From: Chryseobacterium sp. StRB126
GTDB taxonomy: Bacteria > Bacteroidota > Bacteroidia > Flavobacteriales > Weeksellaceae
Assembly: GCF_000829375.1 (NCBI RefSeq)
Contig: NZ_AP014624.1
Span: 1,860,001-1,924,000 of the forward strand
DNA: 64,000 bases
Direction: 5' to 3'
Part shown: positions 1-10,000 of the stretch, one piece after another
How positions within the stretch are numbered: position 1 is the first letter of the stretch
Layout: every line of letters starts with the position of its first letter
Made by a program: the position numbers and the translations under genes
The notes under the pieces: generated by a model
What the model was told of the DNA's origin: nothing
Seen by the model: the letters and a program-made list of their open reading frames with translations, nothing else
Database searches by the model: none

Positions 1-422
1 ACTTCAAGAAAAGGAACAATGCTCCCTCCAACTGTTGTTACCGAATAAATATCAAAATCTTGATTTGAGGAACGAAGCTCTGTGTATAATATCTGTTCTA
101 CGATTTCATTTTTTGAATTGTAAAATAAAAGTCCAGTATTATCAACAACGATCTTCCTTGAAAGATTTTTTCTCTTTATGATATAGTACCGGGTAGCAGG
201 AATTAAGATAAGAAGTGAAATTCCCCAGCATATCAATACTGCTGAAAGCATAGTTTCAAATCCTCTTTTATAGATTCCATAAACGGGACCGAGGATAAGA
301 AGACTGAATAATAAAAACAACATCCCGAAAAAGGTGGTCTGAAGGATAAAAGTGGCCAACCTGTTAAGTTGAGATTCAACACCGGCGAAAGGAATTGCTG
401 TATTTGTTTTTATGATAGTCAT
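1..422 (-). CDS. Partial membrane protein, 3' end cut by window edge
   Basis: An open frame runs from an ATG at 422 leftwards to position 1 without a stop, so about 140 N-terminal residues are visible and the C-terminus is missing. The visible part has a short cytoplasmic N-terminus, two hydrophobic segments (about residues 24-50 and 58-78) separated by a short basic loop, and then a soluble beta-strand-like region. This looks like a small bacterial PH-like or DUF membrane protein, but I do not recognise the family. It is divergent from the CPBP protease gene at 516, and the 93-bp gap holds that gene's promoter. I infer the frame from my own translation of the minus strand. Confidence 0.6.
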   Translation of the reverse strand, partial: MTIIKTNTAIPFAGVESQLNRLATFILQTTFFGMLFLLFSLLILGPVYGIYKRGFETMLSAVLICWGISLLILIPATRYYIIKRKNLSRKIVVDNTGLLFYNSKNEIVEQILYTELRSSNQDFDIYSVTTVGGSIVPFLE

Positions 423-457
423 GGTAATGGGGCTAATTTAAGTATTTTCCTTTTTAG

Positions 458-488
458 TTGCCTATAGCACTCAAAAAAATTATCTTTG
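458..488 (+). promoter_or_regulatory. Bacteroidota-type promoter for the CPBP protease gene
   Basis: TTG at 458-460, a 20-bp spacer, then TATCTTTG at 481-488 match the Bacteroidota -33 / -7 (TAnnTTTG) consensus. The -7 box ends 27 bp before the ATG at 516. Confidence 0.6.
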
Positions 489-515
489 TTTCAATAAACT
501 TTTACAGAAAAAAGA

Positions 516-1346
516 ATGGAAAATAGCAGGTATCCGAAGTTTACTTTCACATGGCTGGGCGCTGTTACTTTAGTGGTTGGGTTATTTGTGGGAACGATGG
601 CTGTGTCTTTATTCAGTGCCTTTTGGAAAGTGGTTTTCAAAGAAAATCTTGAGTTGAAAGATTGGTTTCTCATGGTAGCCAATTCTGTAGGATTCGTTAC
701 TGCCATTGCTTTCTTCGATTTTTTTATTGTAAGAAGAACTACCCAGAAGAGACTTAATTTCAATCTTTCATCCGTTAATTTTTATACATATCTACTTATT
801 TTTCCGATGATGGCCGGGATGATGCTTATTTCAGAGTTTACCACAACGCTGATTCCTACATCAGGTCCCTTTTTCGGAGACTTTTATGAATATTTCATTC
901 AACTTATGAGCCAGTTAACCGATAATCCTTTGGTAATGATTATCATGACGGTGATTATGGCGCCTATTTTTGAGGAGATTATCTTCAGAGGGATTATTCA
1001 GAAAGGATTGATTAATAAAGGAGTGAAACCATGGAGAGCTATTTTATATGCTTCCCTTATTTTCGGGATTGTTCACGGAAATCCATGGCAGTTTATCAGT
1101 GCTGTAATGCTGGGATGTGTTCTGGGATTGGTATATCATAAAACAACATCTTTACTGATGCCGATATTGTTGCATGCATTTAATAATCTGACCTTGTCAT
1201 TACTGGTACTGTATGGTAAAGATGAAAGTTTTGCAAAAGTTTTTAATGTTTCAGAATGGTTGATTTTGGCTGTAGGAATTGTGGTTTTTTCTTTGTTCTA
1301 CTATCTTTTTATGAAGAAATATAAAGTGCATTATTCTGAAATGTAA
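516..1346 (+). CDS. CPBP family intramembrane glutamic endopeptidase (CAAX-like/Abi)
   Basis: This 276-aa multi-pass membrane protein has about seven or eight hydrophobic segments. The CPBP/Abi motifs are present in order: the EE(x3)R motif at residues 153-158 (E153, E154, R158), a His at about 187 in a FGIVHG-type segment, and a final HAFNN motif around H220. These residues form the active site of this intramembrane protease family, whose members cleave prenylated or membrane substrates or act in bacteriocin self-immunity. The substrate here is unknown. The gene has its own promoter at 458-488 and is followed 41 bp later by rdgB, so the two may be cotranscribed. The family call is firm and the biological role is not. 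Confidence 0.85.
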   Translation: MENSRYPKFTFTWLGAVTLVVGLFVGTMAVSLFSAFWKVVFKENLELKDWFLMVANSVGFVTAIAFFDFFIVRRTTQKRLNFNLSSVNFYTYLLIFPMMAGMMLISEFTTTLIPTSGPFFGDFYEYFIQLMSQLTDNPLVMIIMTVIMAPIFEEIIFRGIIQKGLINKGVKPWRAILYASLIFGIVHGNPWQFISAVMLGCVLGLVYHKTTSLLMPILLHAFNNLTLSLLVLYGKDESFAKVFNVSEWLILAVGIVVFSLFYYLFMKKYKVHYSEM

Positions 1347-1387
1347 TCAACAGCAGTTAAAAAGTAAAATTGAAAATGAATATAGAA

Positions 1388-1960
1388 ATGGAATTATTGG
1401 TAGCTACACATAATGAGCATAAAAAAGAAGAGATTCAGCAGATTTTAGGAGATGACTGTATCGTTAAAAGCCTTACGGATTATAATATTCACGAAGAAAT
1501 TGTAGAAGACGGAGACTCTTTCCATGCCAATGCTCTTATTAAAGCTAAATATTGTTTTGAAAAGACAGGGGCTCCAAGCTTGGGGGATGATAGCGGACTT
1601 GTTGTAGAATCTTTAGATGGAAGGCCTGGAATATTTTCTGCCCGTTATGCCGGAGATCACGATTTTGCTAAAAATATTGAAAAAGTGTTGGAAGAAATGA
1701 AGGGAATAGAAAACAGAAAAGCTTACTTCGTTACAGTTTTATGTTATTATGATGAAAACGGAGCTCAATATTTTGAAGGAAGGGTTCATGGAAATCTATT
1801 GACAGAAAATAAAGGATTAAAAGGATTTGGGTATGATCCTATCTTTGTTCCTGTAGGATATGACAGAACCTTTGCAGAAATGGAACCGGAAGATAAAAAC
1901 AAGATCAGCCACCGTAAGCAGGCACTGGATTTGTTTATGGACTTTTTAAAAGTAAAATAA
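1388..1960 (+). CDS. rdgB: RdgB/HAM1 non-canonical purine NTP pyrophosphatase
   Basis: The enzyme hydrolyses dITP, XTP and similar aberrant purine triphosphates to monophosphates, which cleans the nucleotide pool. The signature N-terminus (LLVATHN followed by the conserved K near residue 11) and the GDDSGL motif that carries the catalytic acidic residues are both present, as is the C-terminal SHR motif. Length (about 191 aa) fits the family. I chose the ATG at 1388 because family members begin right before the first beta strand. An in-frame ATG at 1376 and a TTG at 1370 are alternatives. A strong hairpin with a T-tract follows the stop, so the unit ends here. Confidence 0.92.
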   Translation: MELLVATHNEHKKEEIQQILGDDCIVKSLTDYNIHEEIVEDGDSFHANALIKAKYCFEKTGAPSLGDDSGLVVESLDGRPGIFSARYAGDHDFAKNIEKVLEEMKGIENRKAYFVTVLCYYDENGAQYFEGRVHGNLLTENKGLKGFGYDPIFVPVGYDRTFAEMEPEDKNKISHRKQALDLFMDFLKVK

Positions 1961-1978
1961 TCAATATAACAGATAAAT

Positions 1979-2017
1979 AAAAGTCATTTTTCCATGAAGG
2001 GAAAATGACTTTTTTTA
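1979..2017 (+). terminator. Rho-independent terminator after rdgB
   Basis: A stem of about 13 bp (AAGTCATTTTTCC pairing with GGGAAAATGACTT, 5-nt loop) is followed by a run of seven T. Confidence 0.85.
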
Positions 2018-2070
2018 TGCATTTCCTGTTGAAATGTAATGGGAAAATATATGTTTTAAAATTTCTGTCG

Positions 2071-2078
2071 TACATTTG
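2071..2078 (+). promoter_or_regulatory. -7 promoter box upstream of rnz
   Basis: TACATTTG matches the TAnnTTTG consensus exactly and lies 18 bp before the TTG codon at 2097. A longer reading frame would start inside this box, which argues for the downstream start. I see no clear -33 TTG at the right distance. Confidence 0.5.
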
Positions 2079-2096
2079 TTACAAGAAACTATTGAT

Positions 2097-3011
2097 TTGA
2101 GTACTTATTTAACAATATTAGGTTTTAATTCAGCGATTCCCACTATCAATTCCTCACCCACAGCCCAGCTGCTGGAAATGGAAGAAAGGCACTTCCTGAT
2201 CGATTGTGGGGAAGGAACACAGGTGCAGCTGAGAAAAGCAAAAGCCAGATTTTCAAAAATTAACCATATTTTTATTTCTCACCTTCACGGAGACCACTGT
2301 TTCGGACTTCCGGGACTTATTGCCTCTTTTCGACTTTTAGGACGGGATAATCCCTTACATGTTTATGGTCCCAAAGGAATCAAAAAAATGATGGAAACTA
2401 TTTTCCAGATTACAGAAACCCATCGTGGTTTTGAGGTGGTTTATCATGAACTGGATAAAGACTATTCAGAAAAGATCTATGAAGACAGTAGAGTAGAAGT
2501 GTATACGATTCCTCTGGATCACAGAATTTACTGTAATGGTTATCTTTTTAAAGAAAAACCAAAAGACAGGCATTTGAATATGAAAGAGATTACCAAGTAT
2601 AATGAAATTGAAAGCTGTGATTATCACAATATAAAAGCAGGGAAAGATTTCGTACTAAGTGATGGTTATGTTCTTAAAAATGAGGTGTTGACTCTTGATC
2701 CGACTCCATCTGTATCTTATGCATTCTGTAGCGATACCCGTTATCTTGAAAGTGTTATTCCAATTATTAAAAATGTTACGGTTCTGTATCATGAATCTAC
2801 CTTCCTGCATGATTTGAAGGAAATGGCAGATTATACCGGGCATACCACAGCATTAGAAGCGGCCACAATTGCCCAAAAGGCTCAGGTAGGAAAGCTTATC
2901 TTGGGGCATTTCTCTAATAGATATGCAGATTTAACGGTGTTTACTGATGAGGCCCGAAACATTTTTCCTAATTCATTCCTGCCAAAAGCTCTGGAAAGTG
3001 TAAAAATTTAA
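2097..3011 (+). CDS. rnz: Ribonuclease Z (tRNA 3' processing endonuclease)
   Basis: RNase Z is a zinc-dependent metallo-beta-lactamase-fold endonuclease that trims tRNA 3' trailers. The metal-binding motif HLHGDH is at residues 62-67 (H62, H64, D66, H67), and a late FCSDTRY segment and a GHTT segment supply further family motifs. About 304 aa is the normal size of the short (bacterial) form. No ATG is available near the conserved N-terminus (STYLTILGFNSA), so I infer the TTG at 2097; the frame also opens at TTG 2076, but that codon overlaps the -7 box. The next gene begins 7 bp after the stop, which indicates an operon. Confidence 0.93.
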   Translation: MSTYLTILGFNSAIPTINSSPTAQLLEMEERHFLIDCGEGTQVQLRKAKARFSKINHIFISHLHGDHCFGLPGLIASFRLLGRDNPLHVYGPKGIKKMMETIFQITETHRGFEVVYHELDKDYSEKIYEDSRVEVYTIPLDHRIYCNGYLFKEKPKDRHLNMKEITKYNEIESCDYHNIKAGKDFVLSDGYVLKNEVLTLDPTPSVSYAFCSDTRYLESVIPIIKNVTVLYHESTFLHDLKEMADYTGHTTALEAATIAQKAQVGKLILGHFSNRYADLTVFTDEARNIFPNSFLPKALESVKI

Positions 3012-3018
3012 AAAAATT

Positions 3019-3789
3019 ATGTTGAAGTTTGAAGAGCTTAGAAGCTTTCTGGATGAAAAGGCAGACCAATACAACGCTCCTGATTTTATAGAAAATGACC
3101 CCATACAGATTCCGCATCGTTTCTCATTAAAGCAGGATATTGAAATTGCAGGTTTTTTGGCAGCAACCATTTCATGGGGGAACAGAAAATCCATTATCAA
3201 TTCTGCCAATAAAATATTGGATATTATGGGGAATTCTCCTTATGATTTTGTAATGAATTATTCTGAAAAAGATGTAAAAGAGATTCATGATAAAAGCATC
3301 CACAGAACCTTTAACGGAGAAGATTTTTCTTATTTTATCAAGCAATTCAACAGGATTTATACAGAGAATGAAAGCCTGGAAGATTTATTTAAAGTAAAAG
3401 AATCTGAAACCAATTTTCAGCATGCTATAGAAAGATTCAGAAGTAGTTTTCTGGAGACCGAAAAGCACAGAAGCCATAAACATATCAGTTCACCTTACAA
3501 AAACTCTTCAGCCAAGAGAATCATTATGTTTCTGAGGTGGATGGTACGGAAGGACAAACGTGGAGTAGATTTCGGAATCTGGAAGGATATTGATCAGAAA
3601 TATCTGTCTATTCCATTAGATGTACATACCGGAAATATCTCAAGAAAGCTGGGATTGCTGAAAAGAACACAGAATGACTGGAAAACAGTGGAAGAATTGG
3701 ATATTACCATCAGAAAGTTTGATGATAAAGATCCTGCAAAATATGATTTTGCTCTGTTTGGATTAGGAGTAACTAAAGAACTGTTGTAA
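3019..3789 (+). CDS. TIGR02757 family protein (DUF2400-like)
   Basis: This 256-aa soluble protein matches in style and sequence the conserved Bacteroidota family TIGR02757. The hallmarks are an N-terminal helix-rich part with the FLAATISWGNR segment at about residues 45-57 and a C-terminal IPLDVHTG...LGLL segment followed by the DFALFGLGV ending. I recognise these from memory. The C-terminal part resembles the helix-hairpin-helix/DNA glycosylase superfamily, but no function is established. It starts 7 bp after rnz and is followed 11 bp later by the next gene, so the three genes from 2097 probably form one transcript. Confidence 0.8.
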   Translation: MLKFEELRSFLDEKADQYNAPDFIENDPIQIPHRFSLKQDIEIAGFLAATISWGNRKSIINSANKILDIMGNSPYDFVMNYSEKDVKEIHDKSIHRTFNGEDFSYFIKQFNRIYTENESLEDLFKVKESETNFQHAIERFRSSFLETEKHRSHKHISSPYKNSSAKRIIMFLRWMVRKDKRGVDFGIWKDIDQKYLSIPLDVHTGNISRKLGLLKRTQNDWKTVEELDITIRKFDDKDPAKYDFALFGLGVTKELL

Positions 3790-3800
3790 AAATTAAAAGG

Positions 3801-4355
3801 ATGAAAAAATATAATGAAAAAGCAGAAGTTCTGGAAAAAATAGCAGACAGTATAACCTCATGGATAGGATCTATTCAGTCTCTGATAGTGCATACTCTCT
3901 TGTTTGTTACTTCGTTTTTGCTTCCGATGCTGCATATTGTTGATTTTGATAAAATGCTTCTGATCCTTACGACAGTACTTTCTCTGGAAGCTATTTATCT
4001 TGCGATCTTCATTCAGATGTCTGTAAATAAAAGTCATGAAAAAATTGAAGATATTCAGGAGGATATTGAAGACATTCAGGAAGATATTGAAGAAATCAGC
4101 GAGGATATAGAAGAAATTAGTGAGGATATAGAAGAGATTAATGAAGATATAGAAGACATCCAGGAAGACATTGAGGAAATTAGTGAAGATATAGAAGAAA
4201 TTAATGAAGAAGAAGATGAAGAAGATCACAATGAAAAGGCTAAAAATGTTATTCTGAAAAGCAATGTAAATTCAAATAAAAATGAAATAAAGGCATTGAA
4301 GGATATTATTGCTCAACTTCGGAGTGAGATTGATGAATTAAAAAAGGAAGAATAA
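3801..4355 (+). CDS. DUF1003-like membrane protein with a heptad coiled-coil tail
   Basis: The 184-aa protein has a basic amphipathic N-terminus, two hydrophobic segments (about residues 25-45 and 50-72) and an FIQMSVNKS junction that resembles the end of DUF1003 / low-affinity iron permease-like proteins. After that, residues 82-137 are eight consecutive heptads of the type I-E-(D/E)-I-x-E-D, which is an almost perfect acidic coiled coil. A short charged linker and a second Leu/Ile helix (about 160-184) follow. A two-helix membrane anchor with a long cytoplasmic oligomerising stalk is the obvious reading. The function is unknown. The gene is last in the rnz transcript and is followed by a terminator. 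Confidence 0.7.
   Translation: MKKYNEKAEVLEKIADSITSWIGSIQSLIVHTLLFVTSFLLPMLHIVDFDKMLLILTTVLSLEAIYLAIFIQMSVNKSHEKIEDIQEDIEDIQEDIEEISEDIEEISEDIEEINEDIEDIQEDIEEISEDIEEINEEEDEEDHNEKAKNVILKSNVNSNKNEIKALKDIIAQLRSEIDELKKEE
4044..4211 (+). repeat. Eight tandem 21-bp units coding the coiled coil
   Basis: Eight 21-bp units encode the heptads IEDIQED, IEDIQED, IEEISED, IEEISED, IEEINED, IEDIQED, IEEISED, IEEINEE. Each unit keeps the frame, so unit number can change without a frameshift. The units differ at synonymous positions. Confidence 0.9.
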
Positions 4356-4387
4356 AGAATTTTTGAAAAAAAATACATCATAAAAAA

Positions 4388-4417
4388 ACAGATTAATAAA
4401 ATTGATCTGTTTTTTTT
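4388..4417 (+). terminator. Terminator after the coiled-coil protein gene
   Basis: ACAGAT at the left and ATCTGT at the right frame an AT-rich, nearly palindromic stem (4388-4410), followed by eight T. Confidence 0.75.
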
Positions 4418-4536
4418 AATGTTGGAATATCTTTTTATTTACAATTAGTTTAAAAATAAAATATATTTATTGTGAATTTTTGCTAAAAAGTGGACGATAT
4501 GTAGGTGAAATGCTGATTTGATATTGTTATTTTTGC

Positions 4537-4544
4537 TACATTTG
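4537..4544 (+). promoter_or_regulatory. -7 promoter box of the first type B surface gene
   Basis: TACATTTG matches TAnnTTTG and lies 17 bp before the ATG at 4562. A -33 element is not clear. Confidence 0.5.
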
Positions 4545-4561
4545 AACAAAATCAAAATAAA

Positions 4562-6922
4562 ATGTTGCATTATAGATTTAAACACTACTTTTTTCTTTTG
4601 GCTTTTTTACTAACTTCTGCTTCAGTATTCTCACAGGTTGGTCCTAGCAGAAAGCCTGCAAAAATAAAACCTACAGGGGCAAGTTTGAAAGCCGGAAATT
4701 TTATAGATGTGAATGTTGCGCCTTATCCAGCAACAGGTTATTTCCCGGAACAGCTGGTAAAAGATATTCTGATTAATGGGGGAAGTACCTGTACAACAGC
4801 AAATATTACCAATGTTACAGTATCTCCTAATCATACCATATTTGATGACAATAGATTTTGGGGGTATTTTAACAGAGGAACTGCAAATTTTCCTTTTAAG
4901 GATGGAATTGTATTAACTACCGGTTATGCAAAAGATGCAGGAAATAGCTTTAATGATGATATGAGTAAAGAGCCTGGTTCAGGAAGTGATCCTGATCTTG
5001 TGGCTGCTACTAATGCCACGGTAGAATTGAAAGATGCCGTAGCGCTTGAATTCGACTTTGTTCCTAATTCTACTCAGGTAAGATTCAATTATATATTTGC
5101 TTCTGAGGAATATTCCGGAGGTTATCCATGTACAGGTTTCTCGGATGCATTTGCACTTTTGCTGAAAAAAGTAGGTGATCCTACTTATACTAATTTAGCA
5201 GTTCTACCTGGAGGTGCCGGGCCGGTGAGTGCTACGAATATTGTTCCAGCAGGACCTAACTTCTCTTGTGGTCCTATTAATGAGGCTTATTTTGGAGGGA
5301 TTAATACCCCTCACTTAGGAATCAATTATGCTGGAAGAACTATTCCTTTGACTGCTATTGCGACTGTAATTCCTGGAGAAACTTATCATTTCAAAATGGT
5401 AATCGCAGATGCTAAAGATCATAGCCTGGATTCTGCTGTTTTCCTGGAAGGAGGATCATTTGATATCGGGGTTAAAATTGTAGATGAAACCGGGGCAAAC
5501 CTTCCACCTACTATCAATATGTGTGATAATGCTCCTAAGACATTAAAAGCTCAGTTGGAATTGGTTCCGGGAATGACTTTCCAGTGGTATAAAGATGGAG
5601 TTTTAATTCCAGGAGCAACCAATGTTGCTTATGTTACCACTGAGCCGGGAGTGTATTCCATAAAAGTAATGGTCCCTGGAAGCCAGTGTCCGGGAGAAGC
5701 TAAAATTACCGTTATAGGAGGAACAAGCCCCACAGTACAAAATGCTGTTCTTAAGCTTTGTACAACCCCTACTGTTACTACTTTTAATCTAGAGACTGCA
5801 ATCCCTATGATAACGACAACACCGGGAGCGGTAACCCGTTTTTATACGACTCTGTCAGATGCACAGGCTCAAAATAATAGCTATATTAAAAATATAACCA
5901 CTTACGACGGAACAGATGGCCAGGTGTTACATGTTCTTGTAACTAATGGCGGATTTTGTAGTAGAATGGCAACGCTTACTCTGAATAAGGAAGCAACTCC
6001 TACTGCCGGTCTTAATGTTGCAAAACTGAAGATATGTTTAGGAGAATCTGTATTAATGACAGCAACAGGTGGGGTAACCTATGAATGGAAAGATACCGCT
6101 TCTGTTACAGATGGAACAAGAACCGTGAGTCCAACCAAAACAACAACCTATTCTGTATATGCTATCGGAGCTCAGGGATGTAAATCTGCAAAGCCGGCAG
6201 AAGTTACTGTAGAGGTGGTGCCAGCCATTGTTTCTGTGTTAAAGGGTGGTCATATTTGTGAAGGAGACAGAATTGTTTTAGATGCAGGTTCTGGTCCGGG
6301 ATATACCTACGAATGGAATACAGGTGAAACAGCACAGTCTATTTCAGTAAATAAACCGGGAGAATATACAGTAACCATCAATAATGGAGTTTGTTCTAAA
6401 GAATTTAAAACGCAGGTTATAAAAGCTGTGGTCCCTCAAATTATTAATATTAATTATAATGATAGAGGAACAATGATTCTTACGGCAAGTAACCCTAGTA
6501 ATGGGATATTGGAATATTCTGTAGATAACGGACTTACATGGCAGGCTTCCAATATATTTGCAAATGTGCCTAAAAATGAAATCATTTCCATTCGTGTTAG
6601 AGTGAAGAATACAAGCTGTGTAGGCTTTATTGAATACTTTACTTTTGTGATGAAAAATGTAATTACTCCGAATGGTGATAATATTAATGATCTTATTGAT
6701 TTCAGAGGAATAATCGGATATAAGGATTTCAGTGGTAAAATTTTTGACCGTTACGGAAAAGAAGTGTTCAAGGCGGAGAAAGTAAGGCCGTATTGGGATG
6801 GTTACTTCCAAGGTAAACGATTGCCATCTTCATCATATTGGTACCAGGTTACCTTTGAAGACCCTGCGAGCAAATTGCTAACTGTGAAAACAGGTTGGAT
6901 CCTGCTTAAAAATATAGAATAA
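4562..6922 (+). CDS. T9SS type B surface protein with choice-of-anchor L domain (paralogue 1)
   Basis: This 786-aa protein has a signal peptide (about residues 1-24, ending VFSQ) and a choice-of-anchor L-like domain at about 50-305, with the FWGYFNRGTANFPF and GGAGPVS segments. Ig/PKD-like repeats follow that carry CxGES-type strands and a conserved Cys near the start of each. The C-terminal gliding-associated (CHP04131) sorting domain covers about 700-786: ITPNGDNIND, then KIFDRYGKEVF, then the WDG...YWY and GWILLKN ending. Type B sorting domains direct secretion through the type IX system. The protein is therefore predicted to be an exported surface protein or adhesin. Two close paralogues follow, each with its own promoter and terminator. 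Confidence 0.9.
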   Translation: MLHYRFKHYFFLLAFLLTSASVFSQVGPSRKPAKIKPTGASLKAGNFIDVNVAPYPATGYFPEQLVKDILINGGSTCTTANITNVTVSPNHTIFDDNRFWGYFNRGTANFPFKDGIVLTTGYAKDAGNSFNDDMSKEPGSGSDPDLVAATNATVELKDAVALEFDFVPNSTQVRFNYIFASEEYSGGYPCTGFSDAFALLLKKVGDPTYTNLAVLPGGAGPVSATNIVPAGPNFSCGPINEAYFGGINTPHLGINYAGRTIPLTAIATVIPGETYHFKMVIADAKDHSLDSAVFLEGGSFDIGVKIVDETGANLPPTINMCDNAPKTLKAQLELVPGMTFQWYKDGVLIPGATNVAYVTTEPGVYSIKVMVPGSQCPGEAKITVIGGTSPTVQNAVLKLCTTPTVTTFNLETAIPMITTTPGAVTRFYTTLSDAQAQNNSYIKNITTYDGTDGQVLHVLVTNGGFCSRMATLTLNKEATPTAGLNVAKLKICLGESVLMTATGGVTYEWKDTASVTDGTRTVSPTKTTTYSVYAIGAQGCKSAKPAEVTVEVVPAIVSVLKGGHICEGDRIVLDAGSGPGYTYEWNTGETAQSISVNKPGEYTVTINNGVCSKEFKTQVIKAVVPQIININYNDRGTMILTASNPSNGILEYSVDNGLTWQASNIFANVPKNEIISIRVRVKNTSCVGFIEYFTFVMKNVITPNGDNINDLIDFRGIIGYKDFSGKIFDRYGKEVFKAEKVRPYWDGYFQGKRLPSSSYWYQVTFEDPASKLLTVKTGWILLKNIE

Positions 6923-6938
6923 TTTAAAATGATAATTG

Positions 6939-6968
6939 AAAGACTGACTGTTTTGTCAGTCTTTTTTT
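6939..6968 (+). terminator. Terminator after surface paralogue 1
   Basis: Perfect 9-bp stem AAGACTGAC / GTCAGTCTT with a 6-nt loop and a following T-tract. Confidence 0.9.
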
Positions 6969-7043
6969 ATGAGATTAAAATAAATAAAGTTGATATTCTA
7001 CGATAAATAAATTTGAATTAGTAATAATGTAAATAATGTTAAA

Positions 7044-7075
7044 TTGAATTTCAATCAAAAAAAATAGTATTTTTG
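7044..7075 (+). promoter_or_regulatory. Promoter of surface paralogue 2
   Basis: TTG at 7044-7046, a 21-bp spacer, then TATTTTTG at 7068-7075, 16 bp before the ATG at 7092. Confidence 0.55.
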
Positions 7076-7091
7076 TTTAAAATAATATAAA

Positions 7092-10000
7092 ATGTTAAAT
7101 AGGAGGAAAGGAAGTTTATTTTTAGTGTTATTTTTTGTATTTATAGGAAGCTTTATTTTTGCTCAAGACAGAGTGGTGAAAAAAAGTGGGCTCCCAAAAA
7201 ATAATGGTGCCGCTGCTAAAGCTGGAACTTTTATAGATATAAACACTTCCAATTATCCTGAGTCTTCTTACAGTATTACTCAGCTTGTAAAGGATGTCCT
7301 TATCTCAGGCGGGGGATGTGCCAGTAATAATGTAAGCAATGTGGTAGTGTATCCGAATTTGCCTCCATCTAATCAGAACAGAAGCTGGGGATATTTTAAT
7401 AAAGCAACTACAAATTTTCCATTCAGTAAAGGGATTGTTCTTTCTACGGGGTTTGCTAAAAATGCTGGGAATTTTCCAGTTGCAGACCTTAATGATGATC
7501 TGGGAACAGGAGGAGATGATGACCTGGCGGGTGCTTTAGGTATTCCACCTGATAAACTGAAGAATGCCACCTATATAGAGTTTGATTTTGTAGCCATTTC
7601 CTCTGAAATTACTTTTAAATATTTATTTGCTTCAAAAGAATATCAGGATAATTTCCCATGTAATATTACAGACGGTTTTGCTTTGTTCTTGAAGAAAGTT
7701 GGAGATCCTACCTATACCAATTTGGCAGTGCTTCCAGGTGGGGCAGGGCCGGTGAGTGTAACGAATATTCGTCCGGGGTATCCTAATTGTTTGCCTAAAA
7801 ATGAAGCTTATTACGGGGGCACAAATAGTAATCCTAAGATTGAAACTAATTTTGAAGGTCGCACCATTCCTTTAACGGCAAAAGCAACCGTAGTTCCCGG
7901 ACAAACCTATCATTTTAAAATGGTTTTAGCCGATTTTCAGGATCCTAACTATGATTCAGCCGTATTTTTAGATGCGGGATCGTTTGATTTAGGGGTAAAT
8001 ATTCTTGGTCCTGGCGGAGTGAAGCTTCCAAGCTCTGTGAATATGTGTGATAATACTCCACAAACTTTCACTGCTTCCGTTCAGGTGCCTAATGTAACCT
8101 ATCAATGGTTTTTAAATAATAATTCTATTTCCGGAGCAACCAATGCCAGTTATACGGCTACGCAGCCTGGTGTATATACTGTTAAAGTGTATATACAAGG
8201 AAGTTCCTGTCCGGGAGAAGCAAGCATTACTGTTGTAGGAGGAACTTCTCCTACAGTGCAGAATGCTACATTAACCGCCTGTTATGTTGCGGGAAATCCT
8301 ACATTTAATTTACCAACAGCGCAGCCAGCCATAAGTACAACGGCAGGTGCGGTTTTTAGTTATTATACAACACAGGCCGATGCCGATGCGGGAAACACCA
8401 ATACAATTCCTAATCCTACTGCTTATCAAAGTGCAGGGGGGAAGGTATATGTAAGAGTCAGAAATGGTTTCTGTGCCAAAGTAGCTGAACTGGCTCTGGT
8501 AAAGGCTCCCCAAATGACAGCATCTATTGTACCTCCCGCAGTATTAACTTGTGCCAATTCTCAGATTACACTGGATGCTTCAGCTTCAGTTTACCCTGCA
8601 GGGGCAACATTTAACTGGACTACAACAGGGGGATTTATTGTTTCAGGTGGAAATACTCTTAACCCTGTAATTAATGCACCAGGAACCTATACATTGACAA
8701 TATCACAGGTGTACCAGCCTGGAAGTATTACTTGTACAGCAATGGAAACAGTAACGGTGACAGGAAACAGTGCACCACCTAACCCATCGCTTACAGCTCT
8801 TAAACTGAAAATTTGTAAAGGAGAATCAATAACCCTTACAGCTTCAGGAGGAGCTACTTATAATTGGGGTGGAGGTCTTCCTGGAAATGGAAATACACAA
8901 ACCGTATCACCTACAGTTACTACAACATATACTGTAACGGCTATTGGAGCTAATGGATGTGCTTCTGCTACACCGGCAACTATCACTATTGAAGTGTCAG
9001 AGCCATTTACAGCGCAAAATGCTATTCTGCATAAGTGTTATCTTCCGGGACTAATTTATAATCTTAAAGAATCAGAAGGGCAGATTACTACGGCTACAGG
9101 GGTTACATTTACCTATTATGTGGACCAAAACGATGCTAATGCCGGTAATGGTAATTCTATTGCGGCCCCTACAACATATTCACCTACTTCTGCAAACCAG
9201 ACAGTCTATGTAAGGGTTAGTAATGGGGGATGTAGTTATGTAGTTTCTTTACAATTACTGAGAACTGCAGAAATAACTTTAACAATAGCTGCACCGCAGA
9301 CTATTACTTGTACAACGCCTCAAATTACACTTAATGCATCTGCTTCTGTAGTACCAGCAGGATCTACTATTACATGGACCACAGTTGGGGGAAGTATAGT
9401 GTCGGGGGGGAATACTCTTACACCTGTAGTAAGTGCAGGAGGTACCTATACATTAACTGTTAAAAATCTATTCCAGCCGGGAAATTTGAGTTGTCCATAT
9501 ACTTCAACAGTAACAGTAACTCAGGATAAAGTAGCGCCAGTGGCAACCTTGGTTTCATCACAATCCCGTATTTGTGAAGGTGAATCGGTAACCCTAACTG
9601 CATCTGGCGGAGCTACCTATATCTGGGGGAATGGTCTTACAGGTACCGGAAATACACAAACCGTGTCTCCTACAAGCACTACGGTATATAGCGTAACTGC
9701 TGTTGGAGCTAATGGGTGTGCTTCTGCACCTGTAAACGTTACAGTTCAGGTAGGACCCCCGATAGCAGGGGTTACGGCGGATAAAGTGAAAATATGTGCC
9801 GGTGAATCCGTTACTCTTACCGCTACAGGGGGAATTACCTATAATTGGGTAGGGCTTACCGGAAACGGAGATACGCAGGTAGTAACACCTACGGTTACTA
9901 CAGAATATTCTGTATTTGCATTAGGTGGAAACGGATGTAGCTCTCTCGCTCCTGCTAAGATCAAAATTGAAGTAGTTCCAGCCATTGTTTCTACATTGGA

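Noticed and set aside
4044..4211. Possible CRISPR or VNTR-only locus
   Set aside because: The 21-bp units lack spacers and encode protein in frame.
3858..4229. Minus-strand frame opposite the heptads
   Set aside because: It is the mirror of the repeated coiled-coil codons; the plus-strand gene has the coherent operon position and domain layout.
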